In this document: one piece after another, positions 25,192 to 36,627 of the stretch | Numbering within the stretch: position 1 is the first letter of the stretch | Layout: each line of letters begins with the position of its first letter | NCBI GenBank assembly: GCA_947561395.2 | Contig: OX387188.1 | Location: 39,799,942 to 39,863,941 of the forward strand | Reading direction: 5' to 3' | Origin: Buxus sempervirens | Lineage: Eukaryota > Streptophyta > Magnoliopsida > Buxales > Buxaceae | DNA length: 64,000 bases | Notes under the pieces: generated by a model | Seen by the model: the letters and a program-made list of their open reading frames with translations, nothing else | Databases searched by the model: none | What the model was told of the DNA's origin: nothing | Made by a program: the position numbers and the translations under genes

Positions 25192-27541
25192 TGTGCGCAC
25201 CTAAAACCTGGCCTAGATCGCACACCGAGCGCACTTTCTGTGCGTGCCTCGGGACTTTCGGAGTCGCCACTGCCTGAGAGTGCAGGCAGACACGGTTTTG
25301 CCCTAACCGGGTCTAAGTCTGGTCCGCGGCTTATTAGAGATCTAGCTAAGTCCTCGGTTACGGTTCGGGGAAGTCCTAAAGACACCCTGGTCCACCCCGT
25401 CGGTTCGACGGGTCCCTCGGGTCTCCCTGATTTTTTGAGTCAAGCTCATCCTTCCTAGACCAGCATGCTGCCTTATTAGGTCTGGCGGGGCCCTCTGAAG
25501 GTGTGGGTCCCTTTTATTTTGATTTTATCTTTCTTATTTATTTAGATGAAGTGGGTCGGACCCGGATCCCGTTGGAAGACCCATGGGCTGCCATGGTTGG
25601 GCCTGTGGCCCAGTTGGGTTATTGGGTAACCCATTTGGTTATTTTATTTATTTACAACTTATTTGGGCTTAATGGGCCCATGAGCCAAAGATCAAGTGGC
25701 CTGGAGCCCGTTTGTTTGAAACGGGCCCGGTTTGGGCCGGTCTGAGATGGGCCCCATAAGTGGGCCCAGGGTGGTCTTGGTGGGCCCATCTAGGCCCACA
25801 ATCCAAATATGGGCTTAAAGATAGCCCAAATCGTTTAAGGGGCTGGTTCAGGCCGGTTCAAGTCAAATTAGGTTCAACCGGGCCAAATAAATTAGTTTTT
25901 AAGTCATTTTTCTAATCTGACCGTACTCTTAGTGCGGTTTGGTCAGAACCGTTCTGTGTGTACGGTTGGTGCTCAGTTTCATTTGTTTACACCGATTTCA
26001 ATTGGGATCATTCTGGCAAGCTTCCAGGGGTCTCCGGTGATTCCAGTCGTAGTTCCATCATCTCCAGGATTCTCCGTTTTCTTTATTTGGCTTGTAAAGC
26101 CATCTTCTTCTTCTCTTTTGCACTATAGAGAGGTGAGATTGTCTCTTAGTCACCCACAGTCAACTTCCAAGAAGGGAATGAAGGGAATTTACAGGGGTAA
26201 AATATGTTCATTAAAATTGGTTAGTCAAATAAACTGAATTGTTGGTAAAAGGTGTCTTTTTTCTTTAAGACACATTCTTCTCTTCTTTTCATGGAATCAT
26301 CAATCCTGACTTGAGATCATTGTGGCTTTAAACAACTAATAAGAGGGTTAGAACAAAATGCATAAAAACTTAAAGAGAAGGGAAGATAATCTCATTGTAT
26401 TAAAAAATACTTACAGTAAGAATGCTTCTTAGTCTTGATAGGTTGTGGTTCTTCCAAGCAATTTTGGCAGCGCTTCCGCGTTTTTATAGATTTCTCAAGA
26501 TGATTTGAACAGGATTTGGCTGGGTTTTTCTGTCAAATGGGTGAAAGAAGAAGGTTCAAGCAGAGTTTAGACTAATAAGGGGTATTTTGGGTATTTGGGT
26601 ATTGGGTAATGAGAGGGACAGAGCTTGGCTGTATTTTCGGACAAGAAGAAGATAGAGGGAGAGGGTGTGGGGACTGAGGGACCAGCTTGCTCCAAATGGG
26701 GGGCTGGCCCTCTATTTATAGGCAAAAAAGTGCCGGAACCGTACTTGAAGTGCGGTTTGGTCACAACCGCACTTGAAGTGCAGTTGTGACAAAATTGCAC
26801 TAAAAAATCAAAATCCGCACTTTAAGTGCGGTTGGCATTCAACACGTGCAAATCTGCCAGCTGTCGCCGTACAGGACACGCGTCCACCTTCTAGAAGATC
26901 GAACCGTATCTGAAGTGCGGTTCGGACCAAACCGTACTTCAAGTGCGGTTTCGCACGTTTTTTAAATGCCGGATTTCAAACAGTTTATGAAATTTGATTT
27001 TTAATAAAGATTTTATTCGATTTTATTATTATTTTATTATAAAATCCGAGATTCTTTATAATTATATTATTAAAATATTCAAAATATCTAAAATTATATT
27101 ATTAAAACATTAGTATATGATTATTTTATTTATTTGTTCATTTATTTTGCTTTATTCTGCTGTTTTTGCCGCACGGGCTGTTTTCTTGAAATTTCAACTG
27201 CTCATAATTTCTTCGTTTGGTGTCCGATTTGAGCAAACTTAATGTCGTTGGAATCAACTCGGAACCAGCTATCTATTAAGATCAATTTTGGCAGTTGGAT
27301 TGGGGCCGAGCAACAAGTCAACTTTTTGCTTTCTGGAAGTTTGACCGGGCCATATTTTTCTCACCTGGACTCCGATTCCAGCAAACTCAGTTGCGTTAGA
27401 ACCGTGTCGAAATGCTCTTTTCAATGATGTAAAGTTTGATGGCCAAATTTCCTTAATTGAAAAATTCAATTTTTTGACCCCCTTAGGGTTTTGACTTTTC
27501 ATTTTTCTTCATTTTGGGGGTGCAAAAATCAGGTGCTAACA
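25192..27541. mobile_element. Probable solo LTR, about 2.35 kb
   Basis: It starts TGTGCGCACCT and ends AGGTGCTAACA, imperfect inverted ends of TG...CA type. CTAAC flanks it at 25187-25191 and 27542-27546. No second LTR, gag or pol is seen. The interior is unusually rich in GGCCC words (25540-25850) and in GTGCGGTT/AACCGCAC repeats (25930-26960). The flank also shares GGTGCTAAC with the LTR end, so the right edge could be 9 bp earlier. The superfamily cannot be assigned. Confidence 0.65.
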
Positions 27542-28097
27542 CTAACTTTGTGAAGCTGAGACCTCTTATCAACTGAAAAAGAAAAGAAAAGCCTTTGACT
27601 GTAGCTCCTCTGAGATTTTGGTCCTCCCCTCTTCTCCCTCGTCTTCTTCTAGTCTTTCTCTCTCTCTACGGGATTTCCCCCAGCGTTCTCACCAATGATG
27701 AAAATCTTAGCATGGAAATGTCGGGGCATTGGTCGTGCCTCGACAAGACTTCACCTGCGTCACCTCATACGCAAGAATAGACCAAATTTAATAATGTTAT
27801 CTGAAACCTTGTTGAATGACAAGAGGTCGGAGAGACTTATAAGGAATCTAGGCTTCTCGAACTACTGGTGGAGTGCTGCAAAAGAGAGAGCCAAAGGATT
27901 CTGGTTACTGTGGGACAATTCTTGCAACATATTAGTTGAAACAGTGAAGGACTGGTGCATTCACATGGGAATCAGAGATGAAGAAGGACATTCGTTTGAA
28001 TTAACGTTCGTTCGTGCATGCAAGTTCAAATTTGCTCGTGCAAGCTGACCAGTGGAATTTCCTATCAAGTTTGGCTTCAAATTGCTACAGTCCATGG

Positions 28098-28832
28098 TAG
28101 GGCTGCAACTTGGGTCGGTTAAAACCGAAACCGAACAGGTCCAACCCGACTTTGAGTCGGTTTGGCTTGGGTTATATAGTCTTTCGGTAGGTTTTGGTTC
28201 TAAAAATAGAGAACTGAATTTGTTTGGTTCGATTTTGGGTTGAAGGCTCGGGTTAACCGAACCGAACCGAATTTCCTAAGTGTAAAACCAAACCGAAATA
28301 TAATAATATATATAAAATATACAATAGATAAAGTTGTAATAATAAAATATAACTTATAAATTATAAGTTATAAAATAATGAATAAGATTAATATTATATA
28401 AATCTTTGTAGTTAATTATTAAATTGATTCATGAGCTCAAAAGTGTGATCCAAAACAATTAACCTATGACTTGGGATTCTAAGCTCTTTTCTCCATCTTA
28501 TGTATGCATATGAGCTACTTAAGGGATTGGACTGCATGTAAGTGATGATCCTTTAAATATGTTGTGTGTATTCTTTAAAATTTTTTTTGGGCAAAAGTGG
28601 GAATCTCTCTCTTGATAACAGGTTTTAAGTATGGGAAAATGACCCAAACCGAACCGAACCGAATTTTGCAATTCAGTTCGGTTTGGGTTGGGTTATGGGT
28701 TTTCTTTAAATAATCGGTTCGATTTTTGGTTTTGAGGTCGGTTCAGTTCGTTTTTGGGCCGACCATCAATAACCTTGGTTTGGTCTTGGGTTGAGGCCAA
28801 CCTAAACCAAACCGCACCGAGTTGCAGCCCTA
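28098..28832. mobile_element. hAT-type MITE inside LINE ORF2
   Basis: The 735 bp element has ends TAGGGCTGCAACTTGGGTCG and the complement of TAGGGCTGCAACTCGGTGCG. It is flanked by GTCCATGG (28090-28097) and GTCCGTGG (28833-28840), an 8-bp duplication with one change. Removing the element and one flank restores the ORF2 reading SPWCAVGDFN, which confirms the edges. AACCGAACCGAA-type words are repeated inside. Confidence 0.9.
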
Positions 28833-31800
28833 GTCCGTGGTGTGCAGTTGGTGATTTTAATGTAGTTTTGTTCGAGCATGAGAAGAGAGGTGGGAACACA
28901 TTACAAGTAAGCAAAGCTGAATCTTTTTTAAATTTCATCAATGACTGTAATTTAATGGAAATTCCCTGCAAAGGTATGAAATTTTCTTGGTGCAATGGTA
29001 GATCTGGGTTGGGAAGGATAAGAGAGAAAATAGATTGAGTGTTGGGTAGTATTGAGTGGTGTATTTTATTTCCAAATACTGTTCTATGCCAGGACCCGAT
29101 TGTGGGGTTAGATCACTCCCCTCTCTGCTTGTTCCTTAATAACAAAAAGAACAAATGACAAAAAAAATTTAGGTTTGAAAACTTTTGGATTGAGGAGAAG
29201 AATTGTGAGAAAGTCATAACAAAGAGCTAGGGTAGCAGTAGAGGGAATCTGTCTACCAAAATGAATAACTTAAAAGGTTGCCTAAGTAGTTGGAATAAGA
29301 AATCTATGGGGGATGTGAATAAGAGAGTGGATGAGACACAAAAGACATTCAAAACATGCTGGAAAGTCATGATGACCCAAATTTGATAAAAAAAGAACTT
29401 GATATTAAGAAGGATTACATCTTTGCCTTAAGAGCCCAAGAAAAGCTGTGGGCCCAGAAATCTAGAGTTAAATGGTTAAATGGTTAAAAGATGGGGACTT
29501 AAATACCAAGTTTTTCCATTTGTCCACCATTAACAGAAGGCATAGAAATAGGATTGTATCCTTTAAGAATGATTTCAATGAAGAAATTACTGATTTTAAG
29601 GAGATAGAAAAAATGGTTGTTGATTATTTCCAAGGGTTTTACACGTGTGATAACAAAGAAAAGGACTTCTCCTTTTTAAACCATATTCAATCATGTATCA
29701 CTGACCTGGACAATGAGATATTAGGGAGACCTGTTTCTGAAGAAGAGATCTAGATGGCTGTGAAAAGAATGGGTCCTCTAAAGAGTCCAGGTCCAGATGG
29801 GTTTCAAGGGGTTTTCTACCAAACCTACTAGAATGTTATAAAAGATGATGTTTGTTCCATGATTCAAGACTTTTTTGTGAATGTTATCTTTGATAGAAAA
29901 TTTAACTCTACCCACATTGTCCTCATCCCCAAAAAGGAATCTCCTAGAAGGTTGAGTGAATTTAGGCCTATAAGTTTATGTAACTTTTGTTATAAAATTA
30001 TTTCTCGGATCATTGTTGATATACTTAGGCCTCTCATGAATAAACTGATTTATCCTCAACAAGCTGCTTTTGTCCCTGGTAGGGTTATTCAAGAAAACAT
30101 TATAGCTGCCCATGAACTATACCACACCATAAAAAGCAAAAAAAAAAAACAATAAAAATCAAGGATTGTTTGCTGCTAAACTTGATCTCACCAAAGCTTA
30201 TGACAGACTTGATTGGGACTTCATTGAAAATACTCTTTATGCTTTTGGGTTCAATTTGAAAATTGTTAGTTTGATCATGTTTTGTATTAGAACTGTGTCT
30301 TATAGTGTGCTTGTCAATGGGAAACCATGTGGTCTGTTTTATCCTTCTAGGGGTATTAGACAAGGGGATCCCCTTTCCCCTTACATTTTCATTCTAACCC
30401 AACAAGTGCTATTTGTGGCACTTGTTAAAGCTGAATAAGATAACATGATACATGGAATTAAGGCAAGCAGAGTAGCTGAACCCATTAGTCATTTACTTTA
30501 TGTGGATGACCTGATCCTTTTTGGGAGAGCTAATGAGACTAATGTTCAGAACTTTATGCAAGTCACTAACACTTTTTGTGAAATGGTAGGTCACAAGTTG
30601 AACTTAGAAAAATCTGAAGTGTTTCTTAGCCCTAGTTTAAAATGGCAATTGAAGGGAAGGCTCTCGAGGATATTTGGCATTAAACCCTCCAAAGACCCTG
30701 GGAAATATTTGGGCATCCCCTTCTTCATGACCACCCCAAAGAGAAATCAGTTCAAAAATCTTACGGAAAGAATAAATAATAGGCTATCAAGGTGGAAAGC
30801 CAAATTTTTGCCACAAGTAGGAAGGGCTACCTTGATTAATTCGATACTTCTGAGTTCTACCTAGTATTTCATGGCTAGTTTAAAGCTCCCTGTCAAAGTG
30901 GTAGACGTAATTGACAAAGAAGCTAGAGCTTTCTTTTGGTACAAGCCACACACAGATAAAACTTTACACACCTTGTGCTGGGAAAAGGTTTGTTTGCCCA
31001 AAAGAAATGGAGGGCTGAACATAAGAAACAACAGATTTTTTTAACTCGGCAATGTTTGCAAAGTTCCTTGGAGCTTGGCTATTGAAGAAGAAAAGCTGTG
31101 GACAAAGTTAATGAAAGCTAAGTACTACCCGAATGGTGAGTTCCAAGAGACAAAGAGTAGACAGAATTCTTCATGGCTGTGGAAGCAGATTGTTAAGGCC
31201 AAACATAGTCTTGAGATGGGGAAACAATGGTGTATTGCAAATGGTCAATCAATTCCTCTAAGAGACAAGAGCTGGACATAATGGATGCAAAATAGTGATA
31301 TTCAGATACCAGACCATTGGGTGGATAAAACAGTTTCTAAGTTGATAGATCAAAATGCAAGAACGTGGGATAAGACAATGCTGGCGCAGATATGCACTCC
31401 TCAACAAATCCAGCAGATTATCCAAATCCCCATAAACAAATTCTTGGCAAAAGACAGGTTGGTGTGGGCTGAGACTTCCACAGGTAAGTTATCTGTTAAA
31501 TCTATGTATAGATTATTTGCTTTGGGTGCTAACCATGATGCAGGAGATAAAGATTAGCTTCGATTGTGGCACCTACCATGTCCACAGAAAATCAGACTTT
31601 TCCTTTGGAAGGTGATCCAAGAAGGAAATGTTACTAATGAATTGCTACATACTCATTTGGGAGTTCCTGCTGAACCATGTTGCTTATGCAACAAGGACCA
31701 AGACTCGGGGTTCCACCTATTCTTCAAATGTGAATTTATCAGAGGGCTATGGTTTGGAGGAATGGGGGGAAGACTGCTACACCAAGCGGATGTTCAAGGA

Positions 31801-31852
31801 TGCAAAGATTGGGTCTTCAACTTTATATTCAAAATGGAAGGAGTGGAGAAAT

Positions 31853-32446
31853 GATGCAGGGGGATCCGAGACAGATGATGCCGAGCTGTCAAATTGCACG
31901 TTGATGTCGGTGAGATACCATGAATTAGTAGATCAGTGCAAAGGCAGGAAGTGATTGTGATTTTTTCCTAATTTAGACAGTTTTGAGTGTGTTACAGTAT
32001 TTTGGCCATAACTTTGGCTACGGGTGTCGGAATCGCGCATATGACCCCAATTCGGAAAGCTCTTTTCAGCACACATGCCGTGGACACCACCTAAGTCAAT
32101 GTGTATCTTTTTCGATCTCAAATTCCACTGTTGTCCCCTCCGAATTACTATTTTTAGTTATTTTTTGCTATTTCTGATAATATTTCATTTGTCAATTAGG
32201 AAGTAATTTTAAACTCGATTTGAGTCAAATTTTTCGCAGATTGCTTATTTTATTCTGTATTTCATTTTAGCATGATTTAAGGGATTTTGCCGTTTTTAGT
32301 AACATTCCAATACAAACGATTTTTGGTTATAAACTCCGGCCTGTGGACTGATTTTAGGTATTACTTGATTTAATAATATTCAGTTGAACCTCATAGACGT
32401 ATTCTTTGTGTTTTTGGCGATATTCTTGTGTTCTTCCCTGTGAATC
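31853..32446. mobile_element. LTR-like insertion in LINE ORF2, edges approximate
   Basis: The LINE coding sequence stops making sense after KDWVFNFIFK (about 31835) and resumes with VNQLLELTCRIITILSGVKK near 32440. The ~600 bp between is non-coding and carries words common in long plant LTRs, such as TTTTGGCCATAACTTTGGC. TGATGCAGGG and CCCTGTGAATCA could be its ends, but no flanking duplication was found. Confidence 0.45.
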
Positions 32447-33019
32447 AATTGTTAGAACTAACCTGCAGAATAATCACTATTCTATCCGGCGTCAAGAAAT
32501 CAGATGCTCAAAAAATAATGGCGGCTTGGGCTAATGCTTGCTGGATTGTGTGGAATACGAGAAACAAATTTTTGTTTGAGAATCTGAAACCCTCTATGAG
32601 TAAAGCCTTATCGGATCTCTCTTCCTTTCGGGATGACTCGGAAAAGCTGATAAATGAAGATTGTGGAGCACAAAAGATACTAAAGGAAGAGACGATGGTG
32701 AGGTGGATGAGACCAAATGGGAGTTGGATGAAGATTAATGTGGATGGCGCGGCTAGAGGGGCACCTGGAGAGGCTGCCATTGGAGTTGTCATCAGGGACT
32801 CGAGTGACATCATAGTTGGAGCTCTAGCGCATAGAATTGGCCAAGCAAACGCTATAACAGCAGAAGCCATGACAATGTGTGAAGGGCTTAGATGTGCTCG
32901 GGCTATTTTTATGGTTGTGCTTACAATCGATGTATTCCAGGATAATGTTACCCTTTATCTTATTTTAATAAATTCCCACTTTCATATTAAAAAAAAAAAA
33001 AGAGTATATGTTCCCCATC

Positions 33020-33738
33020 ATCTATCCCAAATAAAAAGGGGGGGTTTATAAGTTACCCATCTTCTTTCATTCTCCCACCAAGATTTTTATTTCGGTCCCC
33101 AGATTATAAGGAATACTGAGCTTTTCTTTGGCTCTTGGCTGTAAATACATTTTTGTTCCCTTCCCTTCGTTTCAGGATAAACTATGACTTCCAGAAGATC
33201 ATACTACTGTACTCTTCTTGATGATCTTCCACTTAACTGTGTATGCGGGAAAAATATGCTTGCTGAAAGTAATTTCCATAAGTGCCTTAGAATGAAAGAT
33301 GTTAGCGAATGGCATCTACACTCATCAATAGATTGAATAGTTTAGGCTTCCTGCTGCAATATGGGGGCCAACATGTTTGCATTTGAATTAAAGGATGTGG
33401 ATAAGATTACATATTTTATGGGGCTGTTATGCTCTGCTTTTATGTGTAACAAAGTATTCCTTCTACTTTTGCTCTTATTAACTGCATGATAACTGCCATT
33501 AGAACTGCTCTGTAATTTCAGCCTTGTTCAGCAAGCCATCTAGGTCTTGTAAAGCAGAAATAAGATGAGAAAATTTACTTAAATATGTCTATTATTCATA
33601 GCTCATACTAATAAAGAGCACACATAACAGGGCACGATAGTGATCCAACAGTCAACATATCGAATAACTATCACAGGAAAGCTTTAACCACCCACCAGCG
33701 ACTCACACACTATAATATATCATCAACAATCGTTCATG
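33020..33738. other. Host DNA between the LINE and the small basic-protein gene
   Basis: No recognised gene. A 50-codon frame at 33184-33336 (MTSRRSYYCTLLDDLPLNCV and so on) follows a TTTCAG acceptor-like site, but nothing else supports it. The right part is probably the 3' UTR of the gene at 33739. Confidence 0.5.
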
Positions 33739-34030
33739 TTAGTTCTTCGCTGCTGGCCTTCTGGTCGCCTGAAAAGCCATTAAAAGCTTTCATAAGATAA
33801 GTCATAATGAATGCTAGCAGTTAGAGGTGCAGCAAATGATGTATGTACAAGAATATGGACATGGATTTCACCTTCTTCTTAGCTTCACGAGGCTTCTTTG
33901 GAGCAGACTTTGAGGCTGAAGCTTTGGCAGGAGCTTCAGCAGCTTTGGCAGGAGCTTCAGCAGGTTTGGCAGGTTTGGCCTGCCCAGACAGTTGAGAACC
34001 AACAGGTTTCTCAGCTTTCATGGATGCCAT
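33739..34030 (-). CDS. Small Lys/Ala/Pro-rich basic protein, 62 residues
   Basis: Two exons, 34030-33872 and 33768-33739, joined in phase 0 by a GT-AG intron. The protein starts MASMKAEKPVGSQLSGQAKP, has repeated PAEAPAKA/AEAPAKAS units (residues ~23-38) and ends KKPREAKKK-ATRRPAAKN. The composition resembles histone H1 tails or other nucleic-acid-binding tails, but there is no globular domain or signal peptide and I do not recognise the family. Support comes from a TATA box 84 nt upstream, clean splice sites and a stop nine codons into exon 2. The plus strand here also has an open frame caused by the repeat and is not believed to be coding. Confidence 0.6.
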
Positions 34031-34113
34031 CCTCTCAGTACTCTTGGATCAAGGAGATGAAAAGCTTGGCTGGTTTTGTTGGCCTCAAAGTGTTATGGCT
34101 CCCATAACACATC

Positions 34114-34121
34114 TATTTATA
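34114..34121 (-). promoter_or_regulatory. TATA box of the small basic-protein gene
   Basis: The minus strand reads TATAAATA 84 nt upstream of the ATG at 34030. An 8-bp perfect inverted repeat (TGTTATGG/CCATAACA, 34091-34109) lies just downstream, near the expected transcription start. Confidence 0.55.
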
Positions 34122-34602
34122 CTTGAGTTTCCACTCAATTATTGAGACAGAATTAGAATCACAAGTTGTGATGGTTGATCAGAATAAGGTGGCATTGAGG
34201 AATAGAATAACTGAAATGGAGGGTACTTTAAAGAAGGATATGGCATTAGATGCTTTGCTTAGCTTCCCTTACTGACAGTAGTGGTTGCATAAGATGGCAT
34301 GTCAGGATATCATAAGCTAGCTATGCTGAGTGCATTTGATGCCCCGGTTCACCAATGTAATTCGAAGCTCGAACCATGGTGAGTCGTGTTGGCCTGAAAC
34401 CTGAACAAACTCGGACATGTAATTTCCAAAACAGTGGCACCACCAATTCAATGAAAGGCCCACTATAGAAGAACAGGTTAGTGTTCTCAAGGCAAAGATT
34501 GAGTCCTGCCATGTTAATATGTCATTTCTGTTTGGCATTGCATCGAGCACTTGAAGGAATAAAAACGGGTTCCTGTTATCCGAGAGGCGAGAGGTAAAAT
34601 AA

Positions 34603-34950
34603 TAGGGATATTTATAGTTTAGCCCTCTGATTTTTCCGAGAATCTCACTTTTCCCCCCAAAGATTCTTAAATACCATTTTATCACCTTAAGGTTTTGGAT
34701 CTATGTGTGATAATCTCTCATTTTAGATGTTTGACTATTAAATAATTATCGGGAAAATATTAATTAACAAATTTGGCCTCTTATTTACATGTAAAAGTAA
34801 ATGACCTTGGGGCAAATATGAAGCGGGTCAGATTTTTTTAATTTGAGTAAAGGCTATAAAAATTTGAAGTAACCCCCCACAAAGGGTAATATTGGTATCT
34901 ATTTTTAAATAATCAGAATAAGAGGGACAAATTTGTTAGTGTATCTTTTT
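34603..34950. mobile_element. Foldback repeat, family 2 copy B (one half)
   Basis: It starts TAGGGATATTTATAGTTTAG, matching the inverted end of the element at 10261-10711, and shares interior blocks such as TTTTTAAATAATCAGAATAA. The opposite inverted end was not found, so the copy looks truncated. Confidence 0.55.
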
Positions 34951-35456
34951 CCTCTCTCTAGTGTTTTCTCACTTTAGAATTCTTTCTAGTGCATTTATCT
35001 TCCCTTTCTTGAGTTCTTTTATCTAAAGAACCTTCTCTCTTTAGATTTTCTATCTAGAGCATTTATCTCAATTTTTATAATTTTCTCTAGAGCACTCCTT
35101 TCTTTCTAATATGTTTTTTCTCTCTCTAGAATCTCTCCTCTAGGAGGATTGGTTTTTTCTAATAACTCGAAATTATTTCAATTTAAGGATGACAATGGAA
35201 CAGGTTGGATGGGTAACCAGCCATAACACTAATGGTTAGGGTTTAGTATTCCAAAATCGGGTTAGCCAACCCACTTTAAACACAACTTTATTTTATTAAA
35301 ATATTTTTTTTGATACATTTATTTTTGTATTTTTTTAAATACAACAAGGTCAACCCGTACCTGCTCCTTTACCAACCTGGTGTAGGCTCGGATTTGGTAT
35401 TGGTTAAACCCTTATAAGTTCGGGTTTACTAAAACGGTCCAAACTCGTCCCGTGAG

Positions 35457-35965
35457 TAGGGGTGGCAATCGGTCGAATACAGTACGGATCCGATCCAAAA
35501 AAAATTTACCGATATCCGACAGATCTTTAATACTTAAATCCGAATTCGAAATTCAATGAATATCTGAAATTCGAATTTGATCCGATATCCGATCCTAAAT
35601 CCGAATTCAAAATCGAAATCCGAATTCGAGCCTGTTTGAACCTGAAACTTTAAAAAACAATTTTAGCAATTAAATTAAATTTAACTATAAATTTTAACAC
35701 AAATCCAAGTGTCTAATGATCAAATAATGATTTAACCCTTTTAACTTATGGTTGAACCATGGTCTGGGTTAAGTTTATATATATTATAAGTATGTTTTTG
35801 GTTTGGATCTGATACATGTATATTCGAATCCGAATCCGAAAGAATTCGGATCCGAAATTCGAGATCCGTATCTGAACCGTGGATCTAAATCCTATATCCA
35901 AATTCGGTAATTTCGGATCGGATTCGGATTGGATTTGGATATATATCCGACCCATTACCAGCCTG
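35457..35965. mobile_element. hAT-type MITE, 509 bp
   Basis: The left end is TAGGGGTGGCAATCGGTCG and the right end is a diverged complement (CGACCCATTACCAGCCTG). The flanks CCCGTGAG (35449-35456) and GCCGTGAG (35966-35973) match at 7 of 8. The inside is packed with ATCCGAAT/ATTCGGAT words. The surrounding 35190-35456 may be a remnant of an older similar element. Confidence 0.75.
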
Positions 35966-36627
35966 GCCGTGAGCATTCGTACCTCTATCTGAATTATTGG
36001 GGGAAAAAATCCGAATTTTCATTGGTTATCTAAAAAAATACCTTAGAAACTGCCTCAATGGATTATCCCTTTTTTTCTATTTCTTTTTTTTGGCCAAAAT
36101 GATGTGTCCTGTCCACATCATCCACGAGATACCTGGGTAGGCGAAATGTCGTCTTCTGATTTGTCCATACTCGCTCTTAACGCCTATTTTGCTCTTAACT
36201 CTTAAGTCAAGATAAATAAATAAATAAAAAGCTGAGGGCAAAATTGTAATTGAAAATATCGAGCCTTTGCAGATCACGATCTCATTTTCCTCTACGAATT
36301 CCGAACCCTAAAAAGAGCTTGCTATCTTCCCCCCTTATCCCTAAATTTCTTCTTTTTAATCTCCTTAAGATATGATTCTTCCTTATTTTTCTGATTTGTC
36401 TGTAGCTAGATTCTCCATGTTTCGTTTGAATCCCTTTTTTTTCGGCTGATTTGTTCTTATCTCTTTCACTCCCCCTTCTCGTCTCACCTGTCGCAGAGTT
36501 TTTCTTCTTTCTAAAGGTTTGTAAGAGCATTTCCTATTTGTTTATCGCTTTTGGCTGATATTTGACCGATTGCTTTTTATTTGACTCTGATGTTTATGAT
36601 TTCTTCTCGATTGAAGGTTTTCGTTGG

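Larger units (their letters stand above)
24047..27576 (+). pseudogene. LINE ORF1 (gag-like), interrupted
   Basis: The first 153 codons from 24047 encode the DUF4283 domain typical of plant L1 ORF1 (for example GKWANLVICELCEEDSQLNS and QPWVVNSSLVLLEACKENEV). A TRIM at 24504 splits it, and the frame resumes at 24806 with EVEINYEDFESMV. A CCHC-type knuckle follows, CFSCGMLNHTILNY at about 24960-25001, whose last Cys is replaced by Tyr. A TGA stop at about 25159 precedes the solo LTR. After the LTR the frame ends with FVKLRPLIN and a stop. The protein would bind element RNA. Confidence 0.85.
27695..32960 (+). pseudogene. LINE ORF2 (endonuclease, reverse transcriptase, RNase H), broken
   Basis: Endonuclease start: MKILAWKCRGIGRAST from 27695; after the hAT insertion the core continues SPWCAVGDFNVVLFEHEKRG. 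Reverse transcriptase: LKSPGPDGFQGVFYQ near 29775, RPISLCNFCYKIISR near 29965, AAKLDLTKAYDRLDWDF near 30175, GIRQGDPLSPYIF near 30350 and the catalytic YVDD at 30499-30510. A zinc-binding segment (CCLCNKDQDSGFHLFFKCEF) lies near 31680-31740. The RNase H-like domain (KINVDGAARGAPGEAAIGVV) runs from ~32730 and is cut short before the poly(A). Stops occur at about 29753, 29830, 30153, 30436, 30862, 31040 and 31279. It cannot encode a working enzyme. Confidence 0.93.
23328..33001 (+). mobile_element. L1-type LINE, decayed, with five nested insertions
   Basis: Target duplication: GAGTATATGTACCCATC at 23311-23327 and GAGTATATGTTCCCCATC at 33002-33019, one substitution and one inserted base apart. 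The right copy directly follows a 13-A tail (32989-33001). ORF1 (DUF4283 and zinc knuckle) and ORF2 (endonuclease, reverse transcriptase, zinc-binding, RNase H) lie in the usual order. Subtracting the nested elements at 23355, 24504, 25192, 28098 and ~31853 leaves about 5.3 kb, near full length for a plant L1. Many stops and frameshifts show it is inactive. Confidence 0.93.

Noticed and set aside
25240-25745. Plus-strand frames rich in Gly/Pro within the 2.35 kb LTR
   Set aside because: GC-rich repeat composition keeps frames open; no known gag, pol or cellular domain.
33898-34107. Plus-strand frame with repeated LWQELQQ units
   Set aside because: It is the complement of the repeated PAEAPAKA coding region; the minus strand has splice sites, a stop and a TATA box.
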